The notes: generated by a model from the sequence alone, not told the origin. 64,000 bases of DNA from CAWHNT01 sp963830775 (GCA_963830775.1 CAWHNT010000038.1:1-64000), one strand, 5' to 3'; positions 54,423 to 64,000 are shown, counted from the stretch's first letter. Translations and numbers: made by a program.

Positions 54423-55538
54423 TTAGGCCGCCGCTCCGATCCCAGCCCCAAAACCCGAGCCCGCCGCTGCGGCGGAGCGTGTCGTTAGCTTTCGCTGCCC
54501 GGTCGGGCCGCTCGCGATGGTATCGATCAGCTGCGCCACCTCGTCCGGGACGGCGTGGTGGACCATGTGGCCCACGCCGGGCACCACGCGCAGCTCGCTG
54601 TGCGGGATCTGCTCGTGCAGCCGGATCGAGTGCCGGCCGACATCCACGACGCGGTCCTCGCTGCCCACCATGATGGCGACCGGCATGCGTAGCTCCGGGT
54701 AGCGGTCCCGCATCGCGGCCACACCGGGCGCCATGGTGACGCCGTCCTGGGCCTCCGCCCGGATCTGCCACGGCCGCAGCGCCATCCCGTGCGAGAAGCC
54801 CCTCCTGAAACGCTCCGGCACCGGCAGCGGCGCGAACATGCCCTTGACCAGCAGCGGCAGGGTAGCGGCACCGAACAGCGGCGAGACCGTGTAGCGCAGC
54901 ACGTCGCCCACGACCGGAGCCGCAGCCGGAGCGACCAGCAGGGCATCGGCACGCACCGTCGGGTTGTAGTAGCCCGACAGCAGCACGAGCCCGCGAATGG
55001 CCGTCGGATCGGCCAGGGCCAGTGCCAGGGCCGCGTTGGTACCCCATGAGTGCCCGACCACGACCGGGCGCTCGATGCGCAGTGCCTCGAAGGCACGGAG
55101 CAGGAGATCGGCTTGCGCCGCTGCACCCCATGCCGAGCCCTGCGGCCGGTCGCTGTAGCCATAGCCCGGTCGGTCGAACGCGATCACCCGGTGCCGCTGG
55201 GCCACCCGGTCGAGGACGCCGCTCAACACCCAGTCGTCCGCGGAAACGATGTTGCCGTGCAGAAGCACGACGGGTGGGCCCTCGCCCTGCTCGAGATAGT
55301 GCAGCCGGACACCATCCACCTCGACGAACCGCCCGCCCGGCGGGTGCCGCTGCTCGGTCTTGCGGGCTCGCCAGGTGTTGAAGACGGCAACGGCCGCCAG
55401 CGCGGCAGCCGCGCCCGCTACACGCGCCGCGGTGCTCGAGCGCTTGGGAAGGTGCTGCCGCGGCGCGGCGACTGCCCGGGCGATGGACGTTGCGGTCTCG
55501 ACCAATTGGCTCTCCAACGAATTTGTGCACTGCAACAC
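54423..55538 (-). CDS. Alpha/beta hydrolase with N-terminal membrane anchor
   Basis: A 371-residue hydrolase. Residues about 38-56 (ARVAGAAAALAAVAVFNTW) may anchor it; then VEVDGVRLHYLEQGEGPPVV, oxyanion-hole LLHGNIVSADDW, nucleophile Ser164 in VVGHSWGTNAA, Asp in MVGSEDRVVD and His in VPGVGHMVHH. This fits haloalkane dehalogenase/epoxide-hydrolase-like esterases of unknown substrate. The GTG start has no clear ribosome site. The 195 bases before the neighbouring hydrolase gene (54228-54422) show nothing recognisable. Confidence 0.8.
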   Translation of the reverse strand: MLQCTNSLESQLVETATSIARAVAAPRQHLPKRSSTAARVAGAAAALAAVAVFNTWRARKTEQRHPPGGRFVEVDGVRLHYLEQGEGPPVVLLHGNIVSADDWVLSGVLDRVAQRHRVIAFDRPGYGYSDRPQGSAWGAAAQADLLLRAFEALRIERPVVVGHSWGTNAALALALADPTAIRGLVLLSGYYNPTVRADALLVAPAAAPVVGDVLRYTVSPLFGAATLPLLVKGMFAPLPVPERFRRGFSHGMALRPWQIRAEAQDGVTMAPGVAAMRDRYPELRMPVAIMVGSEDRVVDVGRHSIRLHEQIPHSELRVVPGVGHMVHHAVPDEVAQLIDTIASGPTGQRKLTTRSAAAAGSGFGAGIGAAA

Positions 55539-55786
55539 GCACGAGCCGGAGAACCAAACCTCGCCGGGAAAGTTCCGGTCGGTCGCCCTAGCCGATGGTC
55601 GCGTGGCCGCAGCTCGTGGCTCACCGCGCGAGCCCTCTGCTCCGGACAGCTCTGGTGAGACGAGTGCTGCCTCGGTCTCCGCGCCGTCACCGCCAGGTCA
55701 CCCCGCCGAATCCGGCGCGTACCCAGGCTCGGCCAGCTTCAGCGGGAGGCGATGGGCAGGTCCGGCGTATTGAAAGGCGATCAAGG

Positions 55787-56689
55787 TCAGAGGCTCGGAT
55801 GTGCAACCGTCAGCACCAGCACGCCTGCCCAAGCGGCGGCAGCAGCGAACGTCCAGGGGTCGGGCCTGTCGCTCCCCAGCCTGCCGGACTGGCCCAGATG
55901 CCAGCAGCGCAGCAGGCCGAGCATCAGCGGCGGGACGCTGAGCAGCGGCGAGACCCCCGCCGCACGCTGGAGCCACGGATCGGCCGTCAGGGCGGCCGAG
56001 TAGAGCACCACCGTCCCCACGAGCAGCGTCAGGAGGACGAAGTCTCGATCCAGGCTTTGGCGAGCGCCCCGCTGCCATGGCAAGGAGGCGAGAGGCAGGA
56101 AAAGGCTGAGCAGCAGCACTGCCAGCCGCATCTCCGGCGCCAGCTCGAGCCCGAGCACGGCAGCCCCGGCCTCCACCCGCAGCAGGTGGCCGGCTGCCGC
56201 GACGGCGACCCCGAGCCGGCTCGGTAGCGACAGGCGAGAGCGCGCCAGCTCGAGCAAGCCGAACAGCAGCACCAAGGTTGCCACCGCCGGACCGAGCGCC
56301 AGCCCACCGGCAAGTGCTCCCAACATCAAAAGGACAGGCGGATGGGAGAGAAGCCCGCGCCGGCGCCCGAAACGATGCCAGCGCTCGAGATCACCGCCAA
56401 GTTGTGGTGCCGCCCAGGCTGCGGCGGTGAAGACCAGGATCGCGAGAGCCACCCCCAGCGCATCGCCGACGGTACCGCCGCGCGGCGACAGGAAGAAGGG
56501 TGCCGCCAGCAGCAGGTTGGGCGCCCAGGCGACCATGGGCCGGGCAGCCTCGACAGCGGGAACACCGGCCCGCGAGGGTGCAGCCGGCTCGGAGGTGAGC
56601 CGGTGCTCCGGCAGGAGCTCGAGTTCGTCGGCTGCGGCCGACGGCACGCGGCGTGGAAAGGCCAGAATGACGGCGCTGGCGGCCTGCAT
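55787..56689 (-). CDS. Polytopic membrane protein, possibly a degenerate UbiA-family prenyltransferase
   Basis: A 300-residue protein with about seven hydrophobic helices after a polar N-terminus. The order of segments recalls UbiA-type decaprenyl-phosphate phosphoribosyltransferases: WAPNLLLAAPFFLSPRGG near the start and VPPLMLGLLRCWHLGQSGRL near the end. But the region where UbiA has its first Asp-rich motif reads APQLGGDLERWHRFGRRRGL, with hardly any catalytic Asp. I infer a diverged, perhaps non-catalytic relative. It is divergent from the SUF operon. Confidence 0.45.
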   Translation of the reverse strand: MQAASAVILAFPRRVPSAAADELELLPEHRLTSEPAAPSRAGVPAVEAARPMVAWAPNLLLAAPFFLSPRGGTVGDALGVALAILVFTAAAWAAPQLGGDLERWHRFGRRRGLLSHPPVLLMLGALAGGLALGPAVATLVLLFGLLELARSRLSLPSRLGVAVAAAGHLLRVEAGAAVLGLELAPEMRLAVLLLSLFLPLASLPWQRGARQSLDRDFVLLTLLVGTVVLYSAALTADPWLQRAAGVSPLLSVPPLMLGLLRCWHLGQSGRLGSDRPDPWTFAAAAAWAGVLVLTVAHPSL

Positions 56690-56843
56690 CGTGGTGCGAT
56701 CTCCGGGTTCGTTTCCGCAGTCTCGCTGGTATTGGTGAACAAGCCGCTAACGCCACCGCTCCGGCTTGACATCCCTGGTCAAGAGCGCATTTCTGCGAAT
56801 GAGGACCGCACCGGTCCACATTGTGTGCGCACCGAGGCTTAAC

Positions 56844-57299
56844 GTGATCAGGCTGAGCCGGCTTGCCGATTACGGCATCGTCATCGTGACCCATCTCGCC
56901 CGCGAGCCGGCACGGTTCCAGGCCGCACCCGAGATCGCGGTGGCGACCCAGATCCCGCAGCCCGTCGCCAGCAAGGTGCTGAAGATGCTGGCCCGGGCGG
57001 AGCTTCTCCTATCGCACCGGGGTGCGCATGGCGGCTATGGCCTCGCCAGGGCGCCAGGCACGATCACGGTGGCGGAGCTGATCGAGGCGGTCGACGGGCC
57101 GATCGCGCTCACCACCTGCCTCGAGGAGGGGAACGACTGCGGGATCGAGGCCATGTGCCCGGCACGGGCGAACTGGCAGCGGGTGAACGACGCGATCCGC
57201 GAGGCGCTGCAGCGCGTAACGCTGGCGGAGATGACGCAAGGGATTCCGGAAGCCTTCCTGCTGCCCGAGGAGCGGCAGCGGCCCGTGGTGCGGGCGTGA
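56844..57299 (+). CDS. Rrf2 family iron-sulfur-sensing regulator of the SUF operon
   Basis: A 151-residue Rrf2 regulator: RLSRLADYGIVIVTHLARE winged helix, HRGAHGGYGLARAPGTITV wing, and three cluster Cys residues in TTCLEEGNDCGIEAMCPARA, as in SufR/IscR-type sensors. It should bind a [2Fe-2S] cluster and tune suf expression. GTG 56844 has GAGG 6 nt upstream. A TTGACA -35-like box lies at 56766-56771. It leads directly into sufB (34 nt). Confidence 0.9.
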   Translation: MIRLSRLADYGIVIVTHLAREPARFQAAPEIAVATQIPQPVASKVLKMLARAELLLSHRGAHGGYGLARAPGTITVAELIEAVDGPIALTTCLEEGNDCGIEAMCPARANWQRVNDAIREALQRVTLAEMTQGIPEAFLLPEERQRPVVRA

Positions 57300-57333
57300 G
57301 GGCGGCGGGGCAAAGGTTGTCGAGGAGCGGGTG

Positions 57334-58779
57334 ATGGCAACGGCGCTTGAGACGGTACGCGACTATACCGGCGGCGATTACAAGTATGGCTTCGTCACCG
57401 ATGTCGAGGAGGATCGGGCGCCGATCGGCCTCGACGAGGCTACCGTCCGCTTCATCTCCGAGAAGAAGGCGGAGCCGGCCTGGCTGGCCGAGTGGCGGCT
57501 CGGAGGCTACCGGCGTTGGCTGCAGATGGAGGAGCCCTCCTGGCAGAAGCCGCATTACCCGCCGATCGACTATCAGGCGATCAGCTACTACTCGGCCCCC
57601 AAGCAGAAGGAAGGGCCCAAGTCGCTGGACGAGATCGACCCTGAGATCCGCAGCACCTATGACAAGCTCGGCATCCCGATCAAGGAGCAGGAGATCCTGG
57701 CCGGGGTCGCGGTCGACTATGTGTTCGACAGCGTCAGCGTGGCCACCACCTTCCGCAAGAAGCTGAGCGAGCTCGGGGTCGTGTTCTGCTCGATCTCCGA
57801 AGCCGTCCAGGATCACCCCGATCTGGTGCGCCGCTATCTGGGCTCGGTGGTCCCGCAGGGCGACAATTTCTTCGCGGCCCTCAACTCGGCCGTCTTCTCC
57901 GATGGCACCTTCGTCTACGTGCCCAAGGGCGTGCGCTGCCCGATGGAGCTGTCGACCTACTTCCGCATCAATGCGGCCGGCACGGGCCAGTTCGAGCGGA
58001 CGCTGATCATCGCCGACGAGGGCAGCTATGTCAGCTACCTCGAGGGCTGCACGGCACCGATGCGCGACGAGAACCAGCTCCATGCCGCCGTGGTCGAGCT
58101 GGTGGCGCTCGACAATGCCCAGATCAAGTACTCGACCGTCCAGAACTGGTACCCGGGCGACAAGGAAGGCCGCGGTGGCATCTACAACTTCGTCACCAAG
58201 CGCGGTGCGGCACGGGGCGTGAACAGCAAGATCAGCTGGACCCAGGTCGAGACCGGCTCGGCCATCACCTGGAAGTATCCTTCGGTCGTGTTGCAGGGCG
58301 AGGGCTCGACGGGCGAGTTCTACTCGGTCGCGGTGACCAACAACCGCCAGCAGGCGGATACCGGGACCAAGATGATCCATATCGGGAAGAACACCCGCTC
58401 GCGGATCATCGCCAAGGGCATCTCGGCGGGCCGGAGCGACAGCACCTATCGCGGCCTGGTGCGGATGATGAAGTCGGCCGAGGGTGCGCGCAACCATACC
58501 CAGTGCGACTCGATGCTGATCGGCGACAAATGCGGGGCGCACACGGTGCCCTATATCGAGGTCCGCAACCGAACCGCCAAGTGCGAGCACGAGGCCACGA
58601 CCAGCAAGATCAGCGACGACCAGCTCTTCTATTGCCGCAGCCGCGGGATCTCCGAGGAGGACGCGGTGGCGCTGATCGTCAACGGCTTCTGCCGTGAGGT
58701 GATGGAGGAGCTGCCGATGGAGTTCGCGGTCGAAGCCCGCAAGCTGCTCGGCATCTCGCTCGAGGGCAGCGTAGGGTAG
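57334..58779 (+). CDS. sufB: Fe-S cluster assembly scaffold protein SufB
   Basis: A 481-residue SufB. DYVFDSVSVATTFRKKLSEL, PKGVRCPMELSTYFRINAAG, EGCTAPMRDENQLHAAVVEL, KEGRGGIYNFVTKRG-like and the C-terminal GDKCGAHTVPYIEVRN, RSRGISEEDAVALIVNGFC identify it. SufB forms the SufBC2D scaffold; the conserved Cys near the end and the Asn/Asp-His ligands assemble the cluster. ATG 57334 has GAGG 8 nt upstream, preferred over GTG 57331. The 102 bases before sufC hold no gene. Confidence 0.96.
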   Translation: MATALETVRDYTGGDYKYGFVTDVEEDRAPIGLDEATVRFISEKKAEPAWLAEWRLGGYRRWLQMEEPSWQKPHYPPIDYQAISYYSAPKQKEGPKSLDEIDPEIRSTYDKLGIPIKEQEILAGVAVDYVFDSVSVATTFRKKLSELGVVFCSISEAVQDHPDLVRRYLGSVVPQGDNFFAALNSAVFSDGTFVYVPKGVRCPMELSTYFRINAAGTGQFERTLIIADEGSYVSYLEGCTAPMRDENQLHAAVVELVALDNAQIKYSTVQNWYPGDKEGRGGIYNFVTKRGAARGVNSKISWTQVETGSAITWKYPSVVLQGEGSTGEFYSVAVTNNRQQADTGTKMIHIGKNTRSRIIAKGISAGRSDSTYRGLVRMMKSAEGARNHTQCDSMLIGDKCGAHTVPYIEVRNRTAKCEHEATTSKISDDQLFYCRSRGISEEDAVALIVNGFCREVMEELPMEFAVEARKLLGISLEGSVG

Positions 58780-58881
58780 GCAACCCCGCGGCGGCCAACT
58801 CGCAGACACGTGGAAAGCAGGCCGGTCCGCCTCCCGGGAAGGGGGCGGCCGGTTCGCGACAGTTCGAGGCACGGTTTAGAA

Positions 58882-59649
<768 letters not shown>

Positions 59650-59652
59650 GCC

Positions 59653-60996
59653 ATGGCCGTCGCACGCGCCCGCACGATCGAGCCGGTGCCGGCCTTCGCC
59701 GCCCTCTTTGCGGAAGCGGGCGGCGGGCTTCCCGGTGCCGCCAGCCGCGAGATCGCCCGGCTGCGGGCCGAGAGCCTCGACCGTTTCCTGGCCGGCGGCA
59801 TCCCCACCCAGCGGGTCGAGGCCTGGAAGTACACCAACGTCACCAGGATCGCGAACCAGCCGATGGCGCTGGCGCCCAAGGTCTCGGTGGGCCTGAACGA
59901 CGTGGCGGCACTCACCGCAGGCGGCCCCAAGGCGCGGCGGCTGATCTTCGTCAACGGGCACATCATGCCCGAGCTCTCGCATGTCGAGAGCCTGCCCGCC
60001 GGGGCCCGGGTGATGAGCCTCGGCCGCGCCCTGCAGCAGATCCCGGACCGGGTGCGGGCAGCGCTGGACGAGGCGCAGGACGACCGCTCCTTCACGGCAC
60101 TGAACACGGCCTTCGCCTCTTCCGGCGCCTGGATCGAGCTCGACGAGGGCGTCGTGCTCGCGGAGCCCTTGCAGCTCCTGTTCATCACCGTGGGCCAGCC
60201 CGCGGCCGTGATGACCCACCCGCGCAACGTCATCCGCCTCGGTGCCGGTGCCAGCCTGAAGCTGATCGAGAGCCATGTCGGCGTCGGCGAAGGCCAATGC
60301 CTGACCAACCTCGTGAGCCAGATCCGGCTGGGCGAGGAGGCAGTGCTGGAGCATGACCGGCTCGAGCTGCCGAAGGAGGGCACCAGCCATATCGGCAAGG
60401 CCTTCGTCGAGATCGGCGGCCGGGCGCGATACCGGCAGACCGTGGCCACGCTGGGCGGTGTCCTCGTGCGCAACGAGAGCGAGGTCCGGCTCCTGGGCGA
60501 GGACATCGAGTGCCAGCTCAACGGCACCTACATGCCGCACGGGCGGGAGCAGGTCGACAACCTGATCCGCATCCATCACCTCAAGCCCAACTGCCACTCG
60601 GACCAGTTCTATAAAGGTGTGGTCGCCGACGAGGCGCACGCGGTCTTTGCCGGCAAGATCATCGTCCACCGCGCCGCGCAGAAGACCAACGCCTTCCAGA
60701 AGAACGACAACCTCCTCCTCTCGGACGAGGCCGAGATCGATACCAAGCCCGAGCTCGAGATCTACGCCGACGATGTGAAGTGCAGCCACGGGGCGACCGT
60801 GGGCGATCTCGACCCGGTCGCTTTGTTCTATCTCCGCTCGCGCGGCCTCGACCGGCGGAGTGCCGAGAGCCTGCTGATCTTCGCCTTTGCGGCCGAGGTG
60901 ATCGGCCGCTTCGCCGACCCCACCGTGCAGCGTCAGGCGCGCCAGGCGGTGGCGGCCCGGCTGCCGGGCGGCGCTACGCTCAAGGAGCTGGAGTGA
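59653..60996 (+). CDS. sufD: Fe-S cluster assembly protein SufD
   Basis: A 447-residue SufD: RVEAWKYTNVTRIANQPM near the N-terminus, beta-helix core (VFVNGHIMPELS-like, TALNTAFASSGAWIELDEGV), TYMPHGREQVDNLIRIHHLK, GKIIVHRAAQKTNAFQKNDN and C-terminal CSHGATVGDLDPVALFYLRS, RGLDRRSAESLLIFAFAAEV. It pairs with SufB in the scaffold. 3-nt gap after sufC; the stop shares a base with the sufS start. Confidence 0.95.
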   Translation: MAVARARTIEPVPAFAALFAEAGGGLPGAASREIARLRAESLDRFLAGGIPTQRVEAWKYTNVTRIANQPMALAPKVSVGLNDVAALTAGGPKARRLIFVNGHIMPELSHVESLPAGARVMSLGRALQQIPDRVRAALDEAQDDRSFTALNTAFASSGAWIELDEGVVLAEPLQLLFITVGQPAAVMTHPRNVIRLGAGASLKLIESHVGVGEGQCLTNLVSQIRLGEEAVLEHDRLELPKEGTSHIGKAFVEIGGRARYRQTVATLGGVLVRNESEVRLLGEDIECQLNGTYMPHGREQVDNLIRIHHLKPNCHSDQFYKGVVADEAHAVFAGKIIVHRAAQKTNAFQKNDNLLLSDEAEIDTKPELEIYADDVKCSHGATVGDLDPVALFYLRSRGLDRRSAESLLIFAFAAEVIGRFADPTVQRQARQAVAARLPGGATLKELE

Positions 60997-62249
60997 TGGC
61001 AGCGCTTCGCCGCGCCGACGTGCCGGCACCGGTCTATGACGTCGAGCGCATCCGCCAGGACTTCCCGATCCTCGGCACGGAGGTGAACGGGCGCCCGCTG
61101 GTCTATCTCGATACTGCGGCCAGCGCGCAGAAGCCGCGCGCGGTCATCGACGCGCTGAAGCACTTCTACGAGCACGACTACGCCAACATCCATCGTGGCG
61201 TGTACGAGCTCAGCCAGCGCGCCACGGCCAAGCACGACGAGGCGCGGCGCAAGGTGCAGCGCTTTCTGAACGCGCGCGAGTGGCGGGAGATCGTCTTCGT
61301 CCGCAACGCCACCGAGGGCGTGAACCTCGTGGCGCAGAGCTTTCTCCGGCCCCGGCTCCAGCCCGGTGACGAGATCCTGATCACCGAGATGGAGCACCAC
61401 GCCAACATCGTGCCGTGGCAGCTCGTGGCCTCGGCGACGGGTGCCCGGCTGGTCGTGGCCCCGGTGACCGACGAGGGCGAGCTCGACATGGCCGCCTTCC
61501 GCGAGCGGCTCTCCGAGCGCACGCGGATGGTGGCCGTGGTCTGGGTCTCCAACGTGCTGGGCACGGTGAACCCGATCCCGGAGATCGTCGACCTCGCCCA
61601 TGCCCGTGGCATCCCGGTGCTGGTCGACGCCGCCCAGACCGTGCAGCACCGGCCTGTGGACGTGCAGGCGGTGCCTTGCGACTTCCTCGTCTTCTCCGGC
61701 CACAAGCTCTACGGACCTTCGGGCGTGGGTGTCCTCTACGCCCGGGCCGAGCTCCTGGAAGCAATGCCCCCCTACCAGGGCGGCGGCGACATGATCGACC
61801 ATGTCCGCTTCGAGGGCACCACCTTCAACGAGATCCCGTTCCGCTTCGAGGCCGGCACGCCCGACATCGCCGGCATCGTGGCCCTGGGCGCCGCCATCGA
61901 CTATGTCGAGGGCCTGGGCCTGGAGGCGATCGAGGCGCATGAGCGCGAGATGCTGGCCTACGGCACCCGTGCTTTGAACCAGATCCCGGGCTTCCGCATG
62001 ATCGGCACAGCCCGCGAGAAGGCCTCGGTGATGACCTTCGCCCTCGACGGCGTGCATCCCCAGGACATCGCGACCATGCTCGACCTGGACGGGATCGCGA
62101 TCCGCACCGGCCACCACTGTGCCGAGCCCCTGCACGCCCGCTTCGGCCTTGCCGGCAGTGCCCGCGCCTCGGTCGGCCTCTACACCAACCACGCCGACCT
62201 CGACGCGCTGGCGGCAAGCCTGCGGCGGGTGACGGAGATGTTCCAATGA
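60996..62249 (+). CDS. sufS: Cysteine desulfurase SufS
   Basis: A 417-residue PLP enzyme of the group II (SufS/CsdA) type: RQDFPILGTEVNGRPLVYLD, TAASAQKPRAVIDALKHFYE, EMEHHANIVPWQL, PLP-Lys in FLVFSGHKLYGPSGVGVLY, and catalytic Cys about residue 375 in RTGHHCAEPLHARFG. It takes sulfur from cysteine for the SufBCD scaffold. The usual activator SufE/SufU is not encoded next to it. Confidence 0.96.
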   Translation: MAALRRADVPAPVYDVERIRQDFPILGTEVNGRPLVYLDTAASAQKPRAVIDALKHFYEHDYANIHRGVYELSQRATAKHDEARRKVQRFLNAREWREIVFVRNATEGVNLVAQSFLRPRLQPGDEILITEMEHHANIVPWQLVASATGARLVVAPVTDEGELDMAAFRERLSERTRMVAVVWVSNVLGTVNPIPEIVDLAHARGIPVLVDAAQTVQHRPVDVQAVPCDFLVFSGHKLYGPSGVGVLYARAELLEAMPPYQGGGDMIDHVRFEGTTFNEIPFRFEAGTPDIAGIVALGAAIDYVEGLGLEAIEAHEREMLAYGTRALNQIPGFRMIGTAREKASVMTFALDGVHPQDIATMLDLDGIAIRTGHHCAEPLHARFGLAGSARASVGLYTNHADLDALAASLRRVTEMFQ

Positions 62250-62647
62250 CCGAGCAGGCCCACACCCAACTCGACCGCGCCGACGCCCTCCTGGCCGATG
62301 ACCCGGCCACGGCGGCCGAGCGCGCCCGCACCGCCGAGGTCAACGAGCTGGGCGAGAAGATCGTCGATGCTCTGAAGACCTGCTATGACCCTGAGATCCC
62401 GGTCAACATCTACGAGCTTGGCCTGATCTACAAGGTCGACGTCGAGGACGACAACAAGGTCCTGGTCGACATGACCCTGACTTCCCCCAACTGCCCGGTC
62501 GCCGAGAGCCTGCCGATCGAGGTGCAGGACAAGGTCAAGGGTGTCGAGGGTGTCGCCGGCTGCGAGGTCAACCTGGTCTGGGACCCGCCCTGGCACCCTT
62601 CGATGATGTCGGAGGAGGCGCAGCTCGAGCTCGGGATGATCTATTAG
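62246..62647 (+). CDS. sufT: SUF system protein SufT (MIP18/DUF59 family)
   Basis: A 133-residue protein: LGEKIVDALKTCYDPEIPVN, IYELGLIYKVDVEDDNKVLV, DMTLTSPNCPVAESLPIEVQ and VWDPPWHPSMMSEEAQLELG form the complete MIP18 domain with its conserved Asp-Pro-Glu and Cys. SufT aids maturation of Fe-S proteins. ATG overlaps the sufS stop by 4 nt; it ends the operon in this window, with no sufA or sufE after it. Confidence 0.94.
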   Translation: MTEQAHTQLDRADALLADDPATAAERARTAEVNELGEKIVDALKTCYDPEIPVNIYELGLIYKVDVEDDNKVLVDMTLTSPNCPVAESLPIEVQDKVKGVEGVAGCEVNLVWDPPWHPSMMSEEAQLELGMIY

Positions 62648-62692
62648 GCTCGTCAGCTATTCGGACTGCGCACTAGGGCGCCTGAGCTGCCC

Positions 62693-62920
62693 TCAATCGC
62701 CGTGACCTTCCCAGAGTGCCAGCTCGTCATCCGGTAGCGGCTCGAAGAACTCCGGCCCGACAACAAATAGGCCCTTCAGCTGGCCGCGTCGACGCTGCGC
62801 TGGTGCCTGTTCCGCTAGCGGTTGCCGCTTTGAGCCGGCGCACCTTTCTCTCCCGCCCCAGCCTGGCTTGCGCGCTGGAAGGATCACTCTCCAAGGCGTG
62901 TTGCGTGGGCACGGCATCAA
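62693..62920 (-). pseudogene. Remnant of a Phd/YefM-type antitoxin gene
   Basis: The minus-strand frame ends RRRGQLKGLFVVGPEFFEPL then PDDELALWEG, the characteristic C-terminal toxin-binding tail of many Phd/YefM antitoxins (R-x-G-x-x-K-G ... PLPDDxLxxxEG). The part before it (PLAEQAPAQ) also fits, but the N-terminal DNA-binding half is scrambled across frames and no PIN toxin gene follows. It fills most of the 336-bp gap between sufT and the last gene, in which I see nothing else. Confidence 0.5.
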
Positions 62921-62983
62921 GCTTGCTCATGACCGGCCGGGCTAGATAGGCTTCTCCCGCGGGTCAAGTCGGGAGTGAGGCCA

Positions 62984-64000
62984 GTGCCGACCATCACCTC
63001 CATCGAGATCACCCAGCACCGCCTCCACTTCGACCCGCCGTTCCACGCCAGCTGGGACACGCGCCCGCGCACGTTCTGGGATGCCACCATCGTCCGCGTC
63101 ACCACGGACGACGGCCATGTCGGCTTCGGCTCGGGCGACCTCATGCTGGGCTTCGCCGGCCACGAGCATCTCTTCGTCGGCCGCGACCCGCTGGCGATCG
63201 AGCGCCACTACCGCGTCCTCTCCCACATCAACTTCCACTACGGCCGCTGCTGGCCGCTCGACCTCGCCTTGTGGGACCTTGCCGGGAAGATCACCGGCCA
63301 GCCCTGCTGGAAGCTCCTGGGCGGGCTCTCCGACCGGGTGCGGGCCTATGCCTCCTCCGGCACGCTGCGCGACGGCGGGCGGATGGCGGAGGTGGCCGAG
63401 GCCTATCTCGCCCAGGGCTTCGGGGCCATGAAGGTCCGCTTCCATCGTGGCGACTGGCGTGAGGACATCCAGGCACTGGAGGCAGTGCGGGCACGGGTCG
63501 GGCAGCGGCTGGCACTGATGGTCGACTGCAACCAGGGCTGGCGGTTGCCCTGGGACGTGGAGGCTCCCTGGACCTTCAAGGACGCCCTGGCCGTCGCCCG
63601 CGAGCTGGAGCGCCTGGGCGTCTACTGGATGGAGGAGCCGCTGCACCGGGCCGACCGGGATGGCATGCGGCGCTTGCGGGAAGCGACCTCGGTGCGGATC
63701 GCCGGCGGCGAGATGACCCGTGAGCTCACCGAGTTCCGCGAGCTGATCGCGGGCGGCTGCCTCGACGTGCTGCAGCCGGACGCGGCGCTGGTCGGCGGCA
63801 TCACCGGCCTGCGCCGGGTGGCTTTCATGGCGGCCGAGCATAATCTCATCTTCACGCCTCACACCTGGACCAACGGCATGGGCGTGGTCGCTAACGCGCA
63901 TCTCACCGCCGCTATCACGGACGCGCCCTGGCTGGAGTACCCCTACGACCCACCGGAATGGGGTCTGGACCGGCGCGACTACATGATGGCCGAGCCGCTC
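62984..64000 (+). CDS. Mandelate racemase/muconate lactonizing enzyme family protein (3' end outside window)
   Basis: The frame stays open from GTG 62984 (GGGAG 8 nt upstream) to the window end, 339 residues. ITSIEITQHRLHFDPPFHAS starts the capping domain; the barrel shows Lys in GFGAMKVRFHRGDW, Asp in LMVDCNQGW, Glu in VYWMEEPLHRAD, Glu in RIAGGEMT and His in IFTPHTWTNGMG, the complete enolase-superfamily set. It is a distant paralogue of the enzyme at 52230. Substrate unknown; acid sugars are usual. Only a short C-terminus should be missing. Confidence 0.88.
   Translation, partial: MPTITSIEITQHRLHFDPPFHASWDTRPRTFWDATIVRVTTDDGHVGFGSGDLMLGFAGHEHLFVGRDPLAIERHYRVLSHINFHYGRCWPLDLALWDLAGKITGQPCWKLLGGLSDRVRAYASSGTLRDGGRMAEVAEAYLAQGFGAMKVRFHRGDWREDIQALEAVRARVGQRLALMVDCNQGWRLPWDVEAPWTFKDALAVARELERLGVYWMEEPLHRADRDGMRRLREATSVRIAGGEMTRELTEFRELIAGGCLDVLQPDAALVGGITGLRRVAFMAAEHNLIFTPHTWTNGMGVVANAHLTAAITDAPWLEYPYDPPEWGLDRRDYMMAEPL

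Overview
The window is very GC-rich, gene-dense bacterial DNA. HWE-type histidine kinase architecture, single-domain receivers, an ECF sigma factor beside CheB/CheR proteins, an Rrf2-sufBCDS-sufT operon and many 4-nt start/stop overlaps point to an alphaproteobacterium. My best guess is the Rhodospirillales/Geminicoccales side, but no marker gene here settles the taxonomy.

Layout. 1-6.5 kb: end of a cysteine hydrolase gene, a pirin, a short RTX-repeat protein, and a divergent quinone-detoxification block (LysR and DoxX facing a ring-cleaving dioxygenase and a hydrolase, with a perfect palindrome between them). 6.7-16.3 kb: an MBL-fold lactonase, an RpiR regulator, and a long operon of N-carbamoyl-D-amino-acid hydrolase, PotD/A/B/C-type ABC importer, 2,3-diaminopropionate ammonia-lyase, a zinc dehydrogenase and a Gfo/Idh/MocA oxidoreductase. 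I read this as a candidate pathway for a ureido/carbamoyl-diaminopropionate compound. 16.3-22 kb: a lipoprotein, glutathionyl-hydroquinone reductase, WrbA, an unrecognised 380-aa protein, RidA, a 58-codon ORF behind an AT-rich leader, and a PQQ-type sugar dehydrogenase. 22.2-31.4 kb: a sensory block (CheB-CheR-PAS-HWE kinase fusion, receiver, CheB, ECF sigma with a C-terminal extension), an orphan hydantoinase B, a decayed HepT/MntA-like toxin-antitoxin locus, a second receiver and a Crp/Fnr regulator.

31.5-41.2 kb: an eight-gene, overlapping-ORF carotenoid operon that should run from farnesyl diphosphate through squalene (HpnC-HpnD fused in one polypeptide, then HpnE) to a C30 carotenoic acid that is glycosylated and acylated. 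An IS630-type element sits in the TA of the last stop codon. 42.3-46.7 kb: GntR regulator and FrcABC-like sugar importer, with an IS5-type element separating the Shine-Dalgarno sequence from the start codon of the binding-protein gene. 46.8-54.2 kb: GFA enzyme, class III cyclase, GntR regulator, toxin-antitoxin remnant, polar amino-acid ABC importer, enolase-superfamily enzyme and isochorismatase-like hydrolase around a GntR-type palindrome. 54.4-64 kb: alpha/beta hydrolase, a UbiA-like membrane protein, the SUF iron-sulfur operon, another antitoxin remnant, and a second enolase-superfamily gene cut by the window end.

At least seven otherwise intact genes are split by a single extra base, and one CheB gene lacks two bases. 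These are either assembly/sequencing indels or real lesions; I annotate the reconstructed genes and give the sites.
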